NCBI GenBank assembly: GCA_963665925.1
Contig: OY762511.1
Span: 1 to 64,000 of the forward strand
DNA: 64,000 bases
Direction of reading: 5' to 3'
Source of the DNA: G963665925 sp963665925
GTDB lineage: Bacteria > Bacillota > Clostridia > Peptostreptococcales > Acidaminobacteraceae
This document shows positions 36,021-43,975 of the stretch, one piece after another. A program made the position numbers and the translations under genes. Below the pieces are notes generated by a model. The model was given only the letters and a program-made list of their open reading frames with translations, was not told where the DNA came from and did no database searches. Every line of letters begins with the position of its first letter. Position 1 is the stretch's first letter.

Positions 36021-36458
36021 CTATATGTTTTTCGCATCGGTATAGACACACAGGTATTGATCAAGGCCTGAATCATCCATTTCTTTCACTTCAAAACCCT
36101 TCTTTTCAAGATATGAGGCCTCACGTGCATCCGCTTCCATATACATGGCTGGAATGCGCGTAAAATCCATGACCTTGTCAATCATCCACTTTCCAATGTC
36201 GGCACCTCTTTGCTCAGGAACAACAGCCAAATGGACAAGTTCAAGCTTCTCGTTATCAATTTGCTTAAGACCAATTATGCCCACAACCTGCTCTTCTTTC
36301 TCGCAGACGTAGAACAGACCCTGCTGCTTGGAGTAGAGACTCTGCGCTGCACTTTTCACCTTTCCGTCCGTGGCGCCGTGAATTGCCAGAAACAGGACTT
36401 CCTTAATGGTCTTGTCTTCATATATGTCCATGTGATTTTCAATTTGTATCAATTTCAT
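36021..36458 (-). CDS. GNAT-family N-acetyltransferase
   Basis: A 145-residue GNAT domain. The acetyl-CoA pyrophosphate loop is at VVPEQRGADIGKWMIDKVMD (QRGADIGK corresponds to Q/RxxGxG/A with Asp in place of one Gly). Substrate unknown. GGGAGG precedes the ATG. It lies 22 bases downstream of the deformylase gene on the same strand and is probably co-transcribed. Confidence 0.82.
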   Translation of the reverse strand: MKLIQIENHMDIYEDKTIKEVLFLAIHGATDGKVKSAAQSLYSKQQGLFYVCEKEEQVVGIIGLKQIDNEKLELVHLAVVPEQRGADIGKWMIDKVMDFTRIPAMYMEADAREASYLEKKGFEVKEMDDSGLDQYLCVYTDAKNI

Positions 36459-36480
36459 GTGTGCCTCCCACTTGCTTTAG

Positions 36481-36984
36481 CTAAAACTTTCCTATTTTAT
36501 CCTTATTGATTCTGAACGCCTTGCTGTCAACTGCACGCTGCACCGCAAGTATACCGTCAAGATGATCATACTCGTGCTGGAAGAGCTCAGCAAGATCGTT
36601 TTCAAACTCTACAGTTTGCGCCTTTAGATCTAGGTCCATATAATCGACTCTTATTTTCCTGAACCTGCTCACATAAACCTCAAGACCGGGAAAACTCATA
36701 CAATCATCCCACAGCTTATATGTATCATTTCCAAGGGGTCTAAGTTCCGGGTTTATGAAGGGGATGATTTTGTCATCGTACTTCATGAAGACAATACGAT
36801 AGGGTTCATCAATTTGAGGTGCAGCAATTGCACGGCCATACCCATAACGTTCCTTGAAGCAGTCAATGGTGTCGTGCAGGTCTGCCACTACCTGCTTGGC
36901 TTTTTCCAGACTTGTCTCTGTTATTTCCTGAGACTTTCTATACAGTTTTTCATCTCCCAAAAGGAGAATTTCTCTTACTGCCAT
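36481..36984 (-). CDS. def: peptide deformylase (divergent)
   Basis: A 167-residue deformylase-family protein removing formyl groups from nascent proteins. Motif 1 GYGRAIAAPQ (48-57) and motif 3 HEYDH (137-141) are intact. Motif 2 is DDCMSFPG instead of EGCLSxPG; the metal-binding Cys95 is kept. This variant may be a specialised or PDF-like enzyme, and a canonical copy may exist elsewhere. The ATG at 36984 has GGAGGGG upstream. Confidence 0.87.
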   Translation of the reverse strand: MAVREILLLGDEKLYRKSQEITETSLEKAKQVVADLHDTIDCFKERYGYGRAIAAPQIDEPYRIVFMKYDDKIIPFINPELRPLGNDTYKLWDDCMSFPGLEVYVSRFRKIRVDYMDLDLKAQTVEFENDLAELFQHEYDHLDGILAVQRAVDSKAFRINKDKIGKF

Positions 36985-37120
36985 ATGCCCCTCCTTCAGT
37001 TCCTGATTTATCGTATATGTACATCTCATTATAACCTGTTCTCATACAGGACTCAATTTAATGATTTGTAGTGCACGAACACAATTTTTAGGAATAAAAA
37101 TGGCATTCAGGTAATCTCAC

Positions 37121-37168
37121 AAAAAAATCCTGTGAATCGGCTGCATGATGCAGATCTTCACAGGATTT
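37121..37168 (-). terminator. terminator after the TIM-barrel gene
   Basis: A 12-bp stem AAATCCTGTGAA/TTCACAGGATTT with an inner CTGCAT/ATGCAG helix, followed on the minus strand by seven T residues. Confidence 0.93.
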
Positions 37169-37204
37169 CAACATTTTCATTTTTTTGTTCCATGAGTATT
37201 TCGA

Positions 37205-38002
37205 CTAAACTGCAATCATTTTATTTCTGACATCAAGATGAATAATCGATTTTCTCAGACCATCCAGGGTCTTCGACTCAAGTACAATCCGTTCACAGCT
37301 ATCGCTGATTCTGTCCATGACCAAATCCATGCACAGTTCACCAGTTCCAAGTGGCATATGGTCATTTCCAAAGGCACAGTCATGCAGATGCACGTGCTTA
37401 ATCGCGCTTTCGTTTTGGAAAACAAAGACTTGGTCCTGATATTTCCCCTTGATGTTATGGCCAGTATCCCATGTAAGATCGATGTAATCAGATTCAAGAA
37501 GCAGCGCAACGCCTTCCTGAATGAAATCATGATGAAAATCGCAGGCGTTTTCAACACACAGCTTGATGTCTGTTCCTTCAAGACACTTTTCAACATGGTC
37601 TCTGAAGACTGTAACATGCTTTAAGTAATCTTCCTTATAAGCCTTTTGCAAATACACTTTCTCCGTTGGGTGCGTGAAAAAAGTCCCCGTGTGCATATGC
37701 ATGTTCAGCACTTTGATCTGGTTTTCTTTTGCGAAATCTGCCGCTTCAGCGAAAATCTCAAATGCGGCGCTTCGCATACGTGCGTTAAAATCTGCGAAAC
37801 AAAAATTCTCAGGCAAATGCATTGTAAGGTCTACCACATACTTTTCCTTAAGTTTTGACACGTTCAAGGTGTTTAAAGCTTCTACCTGATATTCAGGCAC
37901 ATTCATATTGAGTTCAAGAAAATCCAGCCCCAGCGTCCGGCATATCTTCATGTTGTTTTCAAGACCCTCAATTTCAATTAATGTTGGCATACCGTACTTC
38001 AT
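37205..38002 (-). CDS. sugar phosphate isomerase/epimerase-like TIM-barrel protein
   Basis: A 265-residue xylose-isomerase-like TIM barrel (AP endonuclease 2 superfamily). Metal-binding-type residues are seen in LGLDFLELNMN, NMHMHTGTF, CVENACDFHHDF, LTWDTGHNIKG and HVHLHDC, the usual Glu/Asp/His pattern. The family includes sugar epimerases, inosose dehydratases and endonuclease IV; specific function unknown. ATG 38002 is used (GGGGTG upstream); a GTG four codons earlier is possible. It stands alone between terminators. Confidence 0.83.
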   Translation of the reverse strand: MKYGMPTLIEIEGLENNMKICRTLGLDFLELNMNVPEYQVEALNTLNVSKLKEKYVVDLTMHLPENFCFADFNARMRSAAFEIFAEAADFAKENQIKVLNMHMHTGTFFTHPTEKVYLQKAYKEDYLKHVTVFRDHVEKCLEGTDIKLCVENACDFHHDFIQEGVALLLESDYIDLTWDTGHNIKGKYQDQVFVFQNESAIKHVHLHDCAFGNDHMPLGTGELCMDLVMDRISDSCERIVLESKTLDGLRKSIIHLDVRNKMIAV

Positions 38003-38285
38003 CCAAAACACCCCATTCTTCCTATCTGTGTCAAAGCCCATCCGGTTAAATTAAACCTATGTTAACAGACGTATAATCATACGGATAGTAGATAATCAAT
38101 ACTGTAATAATACTGTAATATTTATTTTATAAGCTTAACACTTATTTTAATTAAGTTCAAAGCCTTTTTTCTTATTTTTGTTCGATTGTGCATGTATTAT
38201 TATGCATCTTATTCGTACTGAATGCATACACTTACACATTTTGGTATGAAAATACCAAGACAATTCCCCTTCCCAGACAAAGGAA

Positions 38286-38319
38286 AAAACCAGGTCAAAC
38301 TATGTCTTGTCCTGGTTTT
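38286..38319 (-). terminator. terminator overlapping the end of cca
   Basis: AAAACCAGG (38286-38294) pairs with CCTGGTTTT (38311-38319) and is followed on the minus strand by TTTTTTCC. One arm lies inside the last codons of cca. The adjoining gap 38003-38285 is A+T-rich and shows nothing else. Confidence 0.85.
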
Positions 38320-39667
38320 CAGCGCTAATACACGCCTGCACGAATCCTAGCATCTGATTCTTTTCATTTTCAAGTTCACTATCCATGACCTTACCGAGAA
38401 GGACATCGAGCCACCATCCAATTTCCTTACCCTCTCTTATGCCAAGAGCCATCAGGTCATTTCCGCTAATCATGAGGTCTTTTCTTGAAAACACAGTCTC
38501 TGCCTGTTCCAATCGGTCAGTCATTTCATAAAGCCTCACAAGGGAAGAAGCCCGTTCTGGATAGGCTGTTCCTATTAAGTCTCCCTTCATCAGATCAATC
38601 AAATCTCTTAAGGCTTCGAAGCTGCCCATCTTGACTAGCAAGCGCTTCATGCCTTTTTCGCCAATTTCGACAGGATTGAACATATGAGCTTCTATAAGCT
38701 TGCAAACCTCACTGATAAGTCCACCGCTGCATTTCAGTTCCTTCAGACATACCTGTGCAAGCTCAGCGGAAGCCAGCTCGTGCCCATAATAATGGGCGAC
38801 ACTATCCACGGTTTGCACATCTGGCTTTCCCACATCATGAAAGAGGGCGGCAAGGCGTAGTGTCAGGCGCTCCGGTACATTTTCAAGAACCGTCAGGCTA
38901 TGTTCAAGTAGGGTTTTGTTATGATAGGGATTCTGCTGGTCATAGCCCCGCATTCTCTTTAAAAGCTTATGGAATAGAAAGCTTGCGCCCAAATCATACG
39001 CAATCACATTTCGAATGCCATCGGCAGCCTTGGCGCAGACCAGAATCTTAAACAGCTCATCACGCAGCCGCTCACCACTCACGCTATCGCGACAAAGCGA
39101 GACCGCCATCATTTTTTCTGAGAGCACTTCGTCTATAGGGGCGCCCAGCTCAGCGGAGAGCCTTACTGCACGAAGGGCCCGTATGGGGTCCTCTGCCAGC
39201 ATGGCCTCTGGGTACATGGCTGCAATGCGTTTTTTATATAAATCTTCAAATCCGCCAAAGGGGTCGACAAGACCCGTGGTTTCGGAAAATGCCATAGCAT
39301 TTACCGTAAAATCTCTGCAGGCAAGATCCGTGTAAATATCTCCACCTGTAACAAGGCCTGCCTCTGTCCTTTTTCTAAATGCGGTGATTTCCAAATCAAA
39401 ATCTTCAAAAGCCTTCGCATAGGTTCCAAATCGCCCCAGCTTATAGAGACTGTACCTGGTGGCCAGTCTTTCCAGCGCTTCCTGCGAAGCCCCCACAGCC
39501 AGATCATAGTCCTTGGGTTTTCTGTCCACGATCAGGTCCCGCACAGAACCGCCCACAAGAAATACAGGGTGCCCCTGCGCTTCAACCGCTTCCATGAACA
39601 GCTTCACCTCTTCAGGTATATTGCTTAGAATTTTATCGTGGATATTGTCAGGAAGTCGCACCCTCAT
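38300..39667 (-). CDS. cca: CCA tRNA nucleotidyltransferase with HD domain
   Basis: A 455-residue class II nucleotidyltransferase that builds or repairs the tRNA CCA end. Catalytic-head motifs are VGGSVRDLI and the DxD in KDYDLAV; CRDFTVNAMA and EDPIRALRAVRLSAEL follow. An HD domain (LFHDVGKPD, about residue 263) gives possible phosphohydrolase activity. Both tRNA genes here already encode CCA, so repair is the likely main role; a poly(A) polymerase paralogue cannot be excluded. ATG 39667 chosen with AAAGG upstream. Confidence 0.92.
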   Translation of the reverse strand: MRVRLPDNIHDKILSNIPEEVKLFMEAVEAQGHPVFLVGGSVRDLIVDRKPKDYDLAVGASQEALERLATRYSLYKLGRFGTYAKAFEDFDLEITAFRKRTEAGLVTGGDIYTDLACRDFTVNAMAFSETTGLVDPFGGFEDLYKKRIAAMYPEAMLAEDPIRALRAVRLSAELGAPIDEVLSEKMMAVSLCRDSVSGERLRDELFKILVCAKAADGIRNVIAYDLGASFLFHKLLKRMRGYDQQNPYHNKTLLEHSLTVLENVPERLTLRLAALFHDVGKPDVQTVDSVAHYYGHELASAELAQVCLKELKCSGGLISEVCKLIEAHMFNPVEIGEKGMKRLLVKMGSFEALRDLIDLMKGDLIGTAYPERASSLVRLYEMTDRLEQAETVFSRKDLMISGNDLMALGIREGKEIGWWLDVLLGKVMDSELENEKNQMLGFVQACISAENQDKT

Positions 39668-39707
39668 CCATCCTTTCACATTACAGCTGCAGACTCTTTC
39701 CAGTCTG

Positions 39708-41498
39708 TCAGGACGCACTTTCACGAAACTGAGAATAGTACATATCTGAATAGAAGCCTTTCATCTCAATCAGGTTGTCATGGGTTCCACGTTCGTGGAC
39801 CCTGCCATCCTTAATGACTAAAATCTGATCTGCCTGGCGGATTGTACTCAGCCTGTGGGCAATCACAAAGGATGTTCTTCCCCGCATAAGGTTGAGCAGA
39901 CCGTCCTGTATATGGCGCTCCGTACGTGTATCTACGCTGGATGTCGCCTCATCCAGTATGAGGATGTCCGGACTCGCCAAAATCGCTCTGGCAATGGCAA
40001 TCAGCTGTCTCTGCCCCTGTGATATGTTGGCACCTTCACTGGAAAGCACCGTATTGTAGCCATCGGGAAGCCTGTGAATGAACTGGTGGGCATTTGCAAG
40101 CTTGGCCGCTTCGACAACTTCCTCATCGGTCGCACTTAATCTGCCATATCGAATATTCTCAATCACACTGTCCGAAAAGAGATACGTATCCTGAAGAACG
40201 ATGCCGATTTTTGACCGCAGACCCTGAACATCGTACTCAGAAATGCTTGCATTGTCTATGCGAATTTCTCCTGAGTCTATGTCATAGAACCGCGTAAGCA
40301 GATTGATGATCGTTGTCTTTCCCGCACCGGTCGGTCCGACCAGGGCTATGGTCTCGCCAGCTCGCGCACTAAAGGAAACCTCTTTCAGCACTGGCTGACC
40401 TTGAATATAGGAAAAATTCACCTCTTCAAAGGCCACTGCACCCTTCAGCTTGTCCACTTTGATTGCATTGTCCCTGTTTACGATTTCAGGTTTCTCGTCT
40501 ATGACTTCAAAGACACGTTCAGCCCCAGCTATGGCACCTTGAATTGTGTTATAAAGTGAAGCAATCTGATTGATCGGTCGGGCAAACTGTCTTGAATAGT
40601 TTATGAATGTCACCACAATGCCCACAGTCGTATAGCCTCTGATAATCATGACACCCCCTACTAGCGCTATAAGAGCGTAGGTGGTATTGTTCATCATGTT
40701 CATGAGGGGGCCCATTATAGATGAAAGCACATCAGCCTTGATTGCGGCTTCCCTGTATACCTTGTTGCGCGACTCGAAGACTTCAATCACCTTTTTCTCC
40801 TGACCGTAAGCCTTGACAACCTTCTGTCCTGAAATTGTCTCTTCTATATGTCCGTTCAAATCGCCCAAACCACGCATTTTTTCCTTGAAGGACTTGCGCG
40901 TATGCTTGGCAATAAGCTTGGTCAGCAGGCTGATCAGCGGGATCATTACAAAGGATATGAGCGAAAGCTGCCAGCTCAGAACCATCATCATCCCCACAAC
41001 ACCAACAATTGTCACACCGCTTGCTATAAGCTGTGTCAGACTCTGGTTGAGTGTCGTTGAAATGTTGTCCACATCATTGGTGAGCCTGGAAGTCAGATCT
41101 CCATCCGTATTTGTATCAAAGAATTTGAGGGACAGGGTCTGCATTTTTGAAAACAGATCGGTACGAATTTTTTTGACTGCATCCTGTGCTACGTCGACAG
41201 TCAGATAGGTCATGAGCCAGGAAAAAAGTGCCCCGAGGGCGTTTACGGCAAACATGAGCACAATCATTTTCAAAAAACCATCCAGGTTCTTCACACTCAG
41301 ATAGGTGTCGATTGCCTTGCCCATAAAATATGGCGCTATGACATTCATAGCCGATGCGAGAATGACCGAAATGAGTATGACCGCCATGGTGCCCATACGT
41401 CCTCGAAGATAACTGACAATACGTTTCACAGTGGCTTTTGCGTTTTTTGCCTTTGTCGCCTTTTTGGTCATGTGTCCGCGTCTTGGTCCTCCAAACAT
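39708..41498 (-). CDS. ABC exporter subunit with consensus ATPase site residues
   Basis: A 596-residue half-transporter: six-helix ABC membrane domain (about 30-320) then ATPase. Walker A is GPTGAGKTT and Walker B LILDEATSSVD with the catalytic Glu. Its signature is NISQGQRQ rather than LSGGQ. The N-terminus MFGGPRRGHM is typical of one partner in heterodimeric multidrug exporters (BmrD/LmrD-like). The ATG lies in the stop of the partner gene (TAATG), so they are made together. Confidence 0.93.
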   Translation of the reverse strand: MFGGPRRGHMTKKATKAKNAKATVKRIVSYLRGRMGTMAVILISVILASAMNVIAPYFMGKAIDTYLSVKNLDGFLKMIVLMFAVNALGALFSWLMTYLTVDVAQDAVKKIRTDLFSKMQTLSLKFFDTNTDGDLTSRLTNDVDNISTTLNQSLTQLIASGVTIVGVVGMMMVLSWQLSLISFVMIPLISLLTKLIAKHTRKSFKEKMRGLGDLNGHIEETISGQKVVKAYGQEKKVIEVFESRNKVYREAAIKADVLSSIMGPLMNMMNNTTYALIALVGGVMIIRGYTTVGIVVTFINYSRQFARPINQIASLYNTIQGAIAGAERVFEVIDEKPEIVNRDNAIKVDKLKGAVAFEEVNFSYIQGQPVLKEVSFSARAGETIALVGPTGAGKTTIINLLTRFYDIDSGEIRIDNASISEYDVQGLRSKIGIVLQDTYLFSDSVIENIRYGRLSATDEEVVEAAKLANAHQFIHRLPDGYNTVLSSEGANISQGQRQLIAIARAILASPDILILDEATSSVDTRTERHIQDGLLNLMRGRTSFVIAHRLSTIRQADQILVIKDGRVHERGTHDNLIEMKGFYSDMYYSQFRESAS

Positions 41499-43225
41499 TA
41501 TGCGCTGACCTCCTCTCCCAGCTGAGATCTGTATATGTCCATATATACCGGATTTTCCCTCAGCAGGTCACTGTGCTTTCCTTCACCAACGATGCGTCCG
41601 TCATCGAGAACGATTATTCTGTCTGCATCCAGTACCGAGCTGATTCTCTGGGCAACAAGAATAACAGTCGTATTCTCATATTCCTCTTTGAGCGCATTTT
41701 GAATAAGCACCTCTGTCTGAACATCGACTGCACTCGTAGAGTCGTCCAGTATGAGTATTTTCGGCTCATGGGCCAAAGCACGGGCTATAGAAACACGCTG
41801 CTTTTGGCCACCGGAGAGATTCACCCCGCGCTGTCCGATTTCGGTTTCAAGACCATCTGCCTTGTCGTCAATAATCATGCGCGCCTGTGCCATGTCTGCA
41901 GCTCTAAGAATCATGCTTTCTTTCATTTCCGGTTTCCCATATGCGATATTTGACGCAATGGTTCCGGAAAATATCAGGGCACTCTGCTGAACATAGGCTA
42001 TCGCGCTCCTTAAATGGTTTGTTGGAATTTCACGGACATCCCTTCCATCGATGCAGATGCGTCCACCTGTGACATCGTAGAACCTTGGTATGAGCTGAAC
42101 CAGGGTAGACTTTCCAGAACCTGTAGCGCCCAGTATGGCAAGGGTCTCTCCCGCATTGACCTTAAAGCTGATGTCTGAGAGCACGGTTTCCTTTGATGTG
42201 TCTGAATAGCTGAATGTCACATTTTCAAACTCTATTTCCCCACGGATTTGCGCTTCCAGGTCCGAATGGGTCTCTTCCAGGGTTGGCTCCATATCGAGTA
42301 TTTCAATAATCCTTTCCGAGGATGCACCCGCACGGGAAATCTGGAAAAAGATCATGCCAATCATCATCAGAGCAAACAAGAGACGTGTGATGTAATTGAT
42401 GACTGCAACAATTTCACCGATTGTCGATGTTCCCGCTACCACATCATAGCCTCCGACCCACAATACACCCACAATGCCGAGATTCAAGGTCAGATGGATT
42501 ACAGGCATGATAACCGCAAACTTTCGCATGGCTTCGATCTGAAAATCGCGAAGCTCGACATTCACCTTCTCAAAACGTTTCTTTTCATACTCCTGACGTA
42601 CAAATGCCTTTACAACCCGTATTCCCTTGAGGTTTTCAAGCATAACCGAATTTACCTTGTCGACGGTTTTCTGTACACTTTTAAAGAGGTGTCTGGCCCT
42701 TGATATGACAACCATGATAATGCACATGAGGACAAGTATCATGCCAACGAGAATCAGGCCAAATCTGAAGCTCACATAAAAAGTCAGTATGACAGACCCC
42801 ACCATCATGAAGGGGGCACGCACCATCATTCTGAGCAGCATTCCAAAAAATTGCTGTATCTGTACAACGTCGTTGGTAAGACGGGTTATCAGATGTCCAG
42901 TTTCAATACGGTCCAGGTTCATAAAACTCAGTGACTGAACCTTTCCATACAGGTCAGACCGAATGTCAGACCCTGCATTCTGAGAGGCCACCGTTGAAAA
43001 AAGCCCACTTCCAGCACCCCCTACGAATCCAATGAAGGTCAGGCCCAACATGAAAGCCGAATACCTGAGAATCAGGTCAATGTCCTGATTTTTCACACCG
43101 ATGTCGATTATCTTTTGCATGATGAGTGGCTGGAAAAGGTCCACGGCAACTTCAATAAACATAAATGCCGGTGCAAGCAGGGCATATTTCCAGTATTTGA
43201 ACAAATAGTCAAACATGCGCTTCAT
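41498..43225 (-). CDS. ABC exporter subunit with degenerate Walker B
   Basis: A 575-residue half-transporter. Walker A is GATGSGKST and the signature LSGGQKQR is canonical, but Walker B reads LILDDSTSAVD, with Asp in place of the catalytic Glu. Pairing a Glu-to-Asp subunit with a normal partner gives one active and one inactive ATP site, as in BmrCD, LmrCD and TM287/288. AGGTGAT precedes the ATG. It lies 8 bases after the MarR gene. Confidence 0.93.
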   Translation of the reverse strand: MKRMFDYLFKYWKYALLAPAFMFIEVAVDLFQPLIMQKIIDIGVKNQDIDLILRYSAFMLGLTFIGFVGGAGSGLFSTVASQNAGSDIRSDLYGKVQSLSFMNLDRIETGHLITRLTNDVVQIQQFFGMLLRMMVRAPFMMVGSVILTFYVSFRFGLILVGMILVLMCIIMVVISRARHLFKSVQKTVDKVNSVMLENLKGIRVVKAFVRQEYEKKRFEKVNVELRDFQIEAMRKFAVIMPVIHLTLNLGIVGVLWVGGYDVVAGTSTIGEIVAVINYITRLLFALMMIGMIFFQISRAGASSERIIEILDMEPTLEETHSDLEAQIRGEIEFENVTFSYSDTSKETVLSDISFKVNAGETLAILGATGSGKSTLVQLIPRFYDVTGGRICIDGRDVREIPTNHLRSAIAYVQQSALIFSGTIASNIAYGKPEMKESMILRAADMAQARMIIDDKADGLETEIGQRGVNLSGGQKQRVSIARALAHEPKILILDDSTSAVDVQTEVLIQNALKEEYENTTVILVAQRISSVLDADRIIVLDDGRIVGEGKHSDLLRENPVYMDIYRSQLGEEVSA

Positions 43226-43233
43226 AGCATCAC

Positions 43234-43764
43234 CTACTTCTCCTCTTTATCCTTTGCCCGGTGTCCAAAGTGCCTGCTCCTATGCTTATGGCTGTGAAAA
43301 TGACCATGACCGCCTTCCCTGCTTTGATCAAATTTTTCAAATACATCCGATGCGCGGATGTTGTCTCTGACCCGCTCAAGGTAATTGTGGAACATGTCAA
43401 TTTCCGCCTCGGTCATGCCCTCAAAGTAGACCTCTGAAACACGTTCTTGAAGTGTTTTCAAGTCTCTGAGCACCTCAAGTCCCTTGTCGGCAATGTATAC
43501 CCGGGTGATGCGCTTGTCTTCCTCGTCCTTCTGTGTATAGACAAAGCCGTTCTTCTCCATACGCTCAATCATCTTGGTAATGGTTGGCGCAGCAACCTCA
43601 AAACGCTCAGAAAGTTCTTTTTTGGTCAGTCCGTTCTCCTTGCTGAGCAGGAGGATAACCTTGGGTTGACCGCCGTATAGACCAAGTTCTTCCAGTTTCG
43701 TTCTCATATATATCATATTGGAGTGCATGACTCTTCTCATGATATCTAAAGTGTCCTTATGCAT
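43234..43764 (-). CDS. MarR-family repressor with His-rich tail
   Basis: A 176-residue MarR regulator. The winged helix covers about 30-105 (NGLTKKELSERFEVAAPTITKMIERMEKNGFVYTQKDEEDKRITRV). The C-terminal 25 residues are His/Lys/Arg-rich (GHGHFHSHKHRSRHFGH), unusual for the family and possibly metal-binding. It is the first gene of the operon with the ABC exporter and is probably autoregulated through the two operators at 43784-43836. Confidence 0.93.
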   Translation of the reverse strand: MHKDTLDIMRRVMHSNMIYMRTKLEELGLYGGQPKVILLLSKENGLTKKELSERFEVAAPTITKMIERMEKNGFVYTQKDEEDKRITRVYIADKGLEVLRDLKTLQERVSEVYFEGMTEAEIDMFHNYLERVRDNIRASDVFEKFDQSREGGHGHFHSHKHRSRHFGHRAKDKEEK

Positions 43765-43783
43765 ATTTTCACCTCACCACATT

Positions 43784-43836
43784 ACTTAGTTGACTAAGTT
43801 AATCATACCCACTTTATATTACTTAGTCAACTAAGT
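43784..43836 (-). promoter_or_regulatory. marR-ABC promoter with two palindromic operators
   Basis: On the minus strand TTGACT (43825-43830), a 17-base spacer and TATGAT (43802-43807) form a strong promoter. Two copies of the palindrome ACTTAGT-(2)-ACTAAGT, at 43821-43836 and 43784-43799, lie over the -35 and just after the -10. Identical arms and this placement are classic for a MarR repressor that blocks its own operon. Confidence 0.9.
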
Positions 43837-43895
43837 TAATGAAAAATTTATATTTCCCACCTATTTTCCTAACAACATAGGTGTCCAGACATAAA

Positions 43896-43942
43896 AACCC
43901 CCGGGCAAAAGACGGCATATGCGCCTTGTCTATCCGGGGGTT
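43896..43942 (-). terminator. terminator of the Mrp operon
   Basis: AACCCCCGG/CCGGGGGTT stem with a 29-base insert, followed on the minus strand by TTTTATG, just after the stop of the last Mrp gene. Confidence 0.85.
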
Positions 43943-43975
43943 GTGACCTAAATATTTGAATGTAATGACATATTC

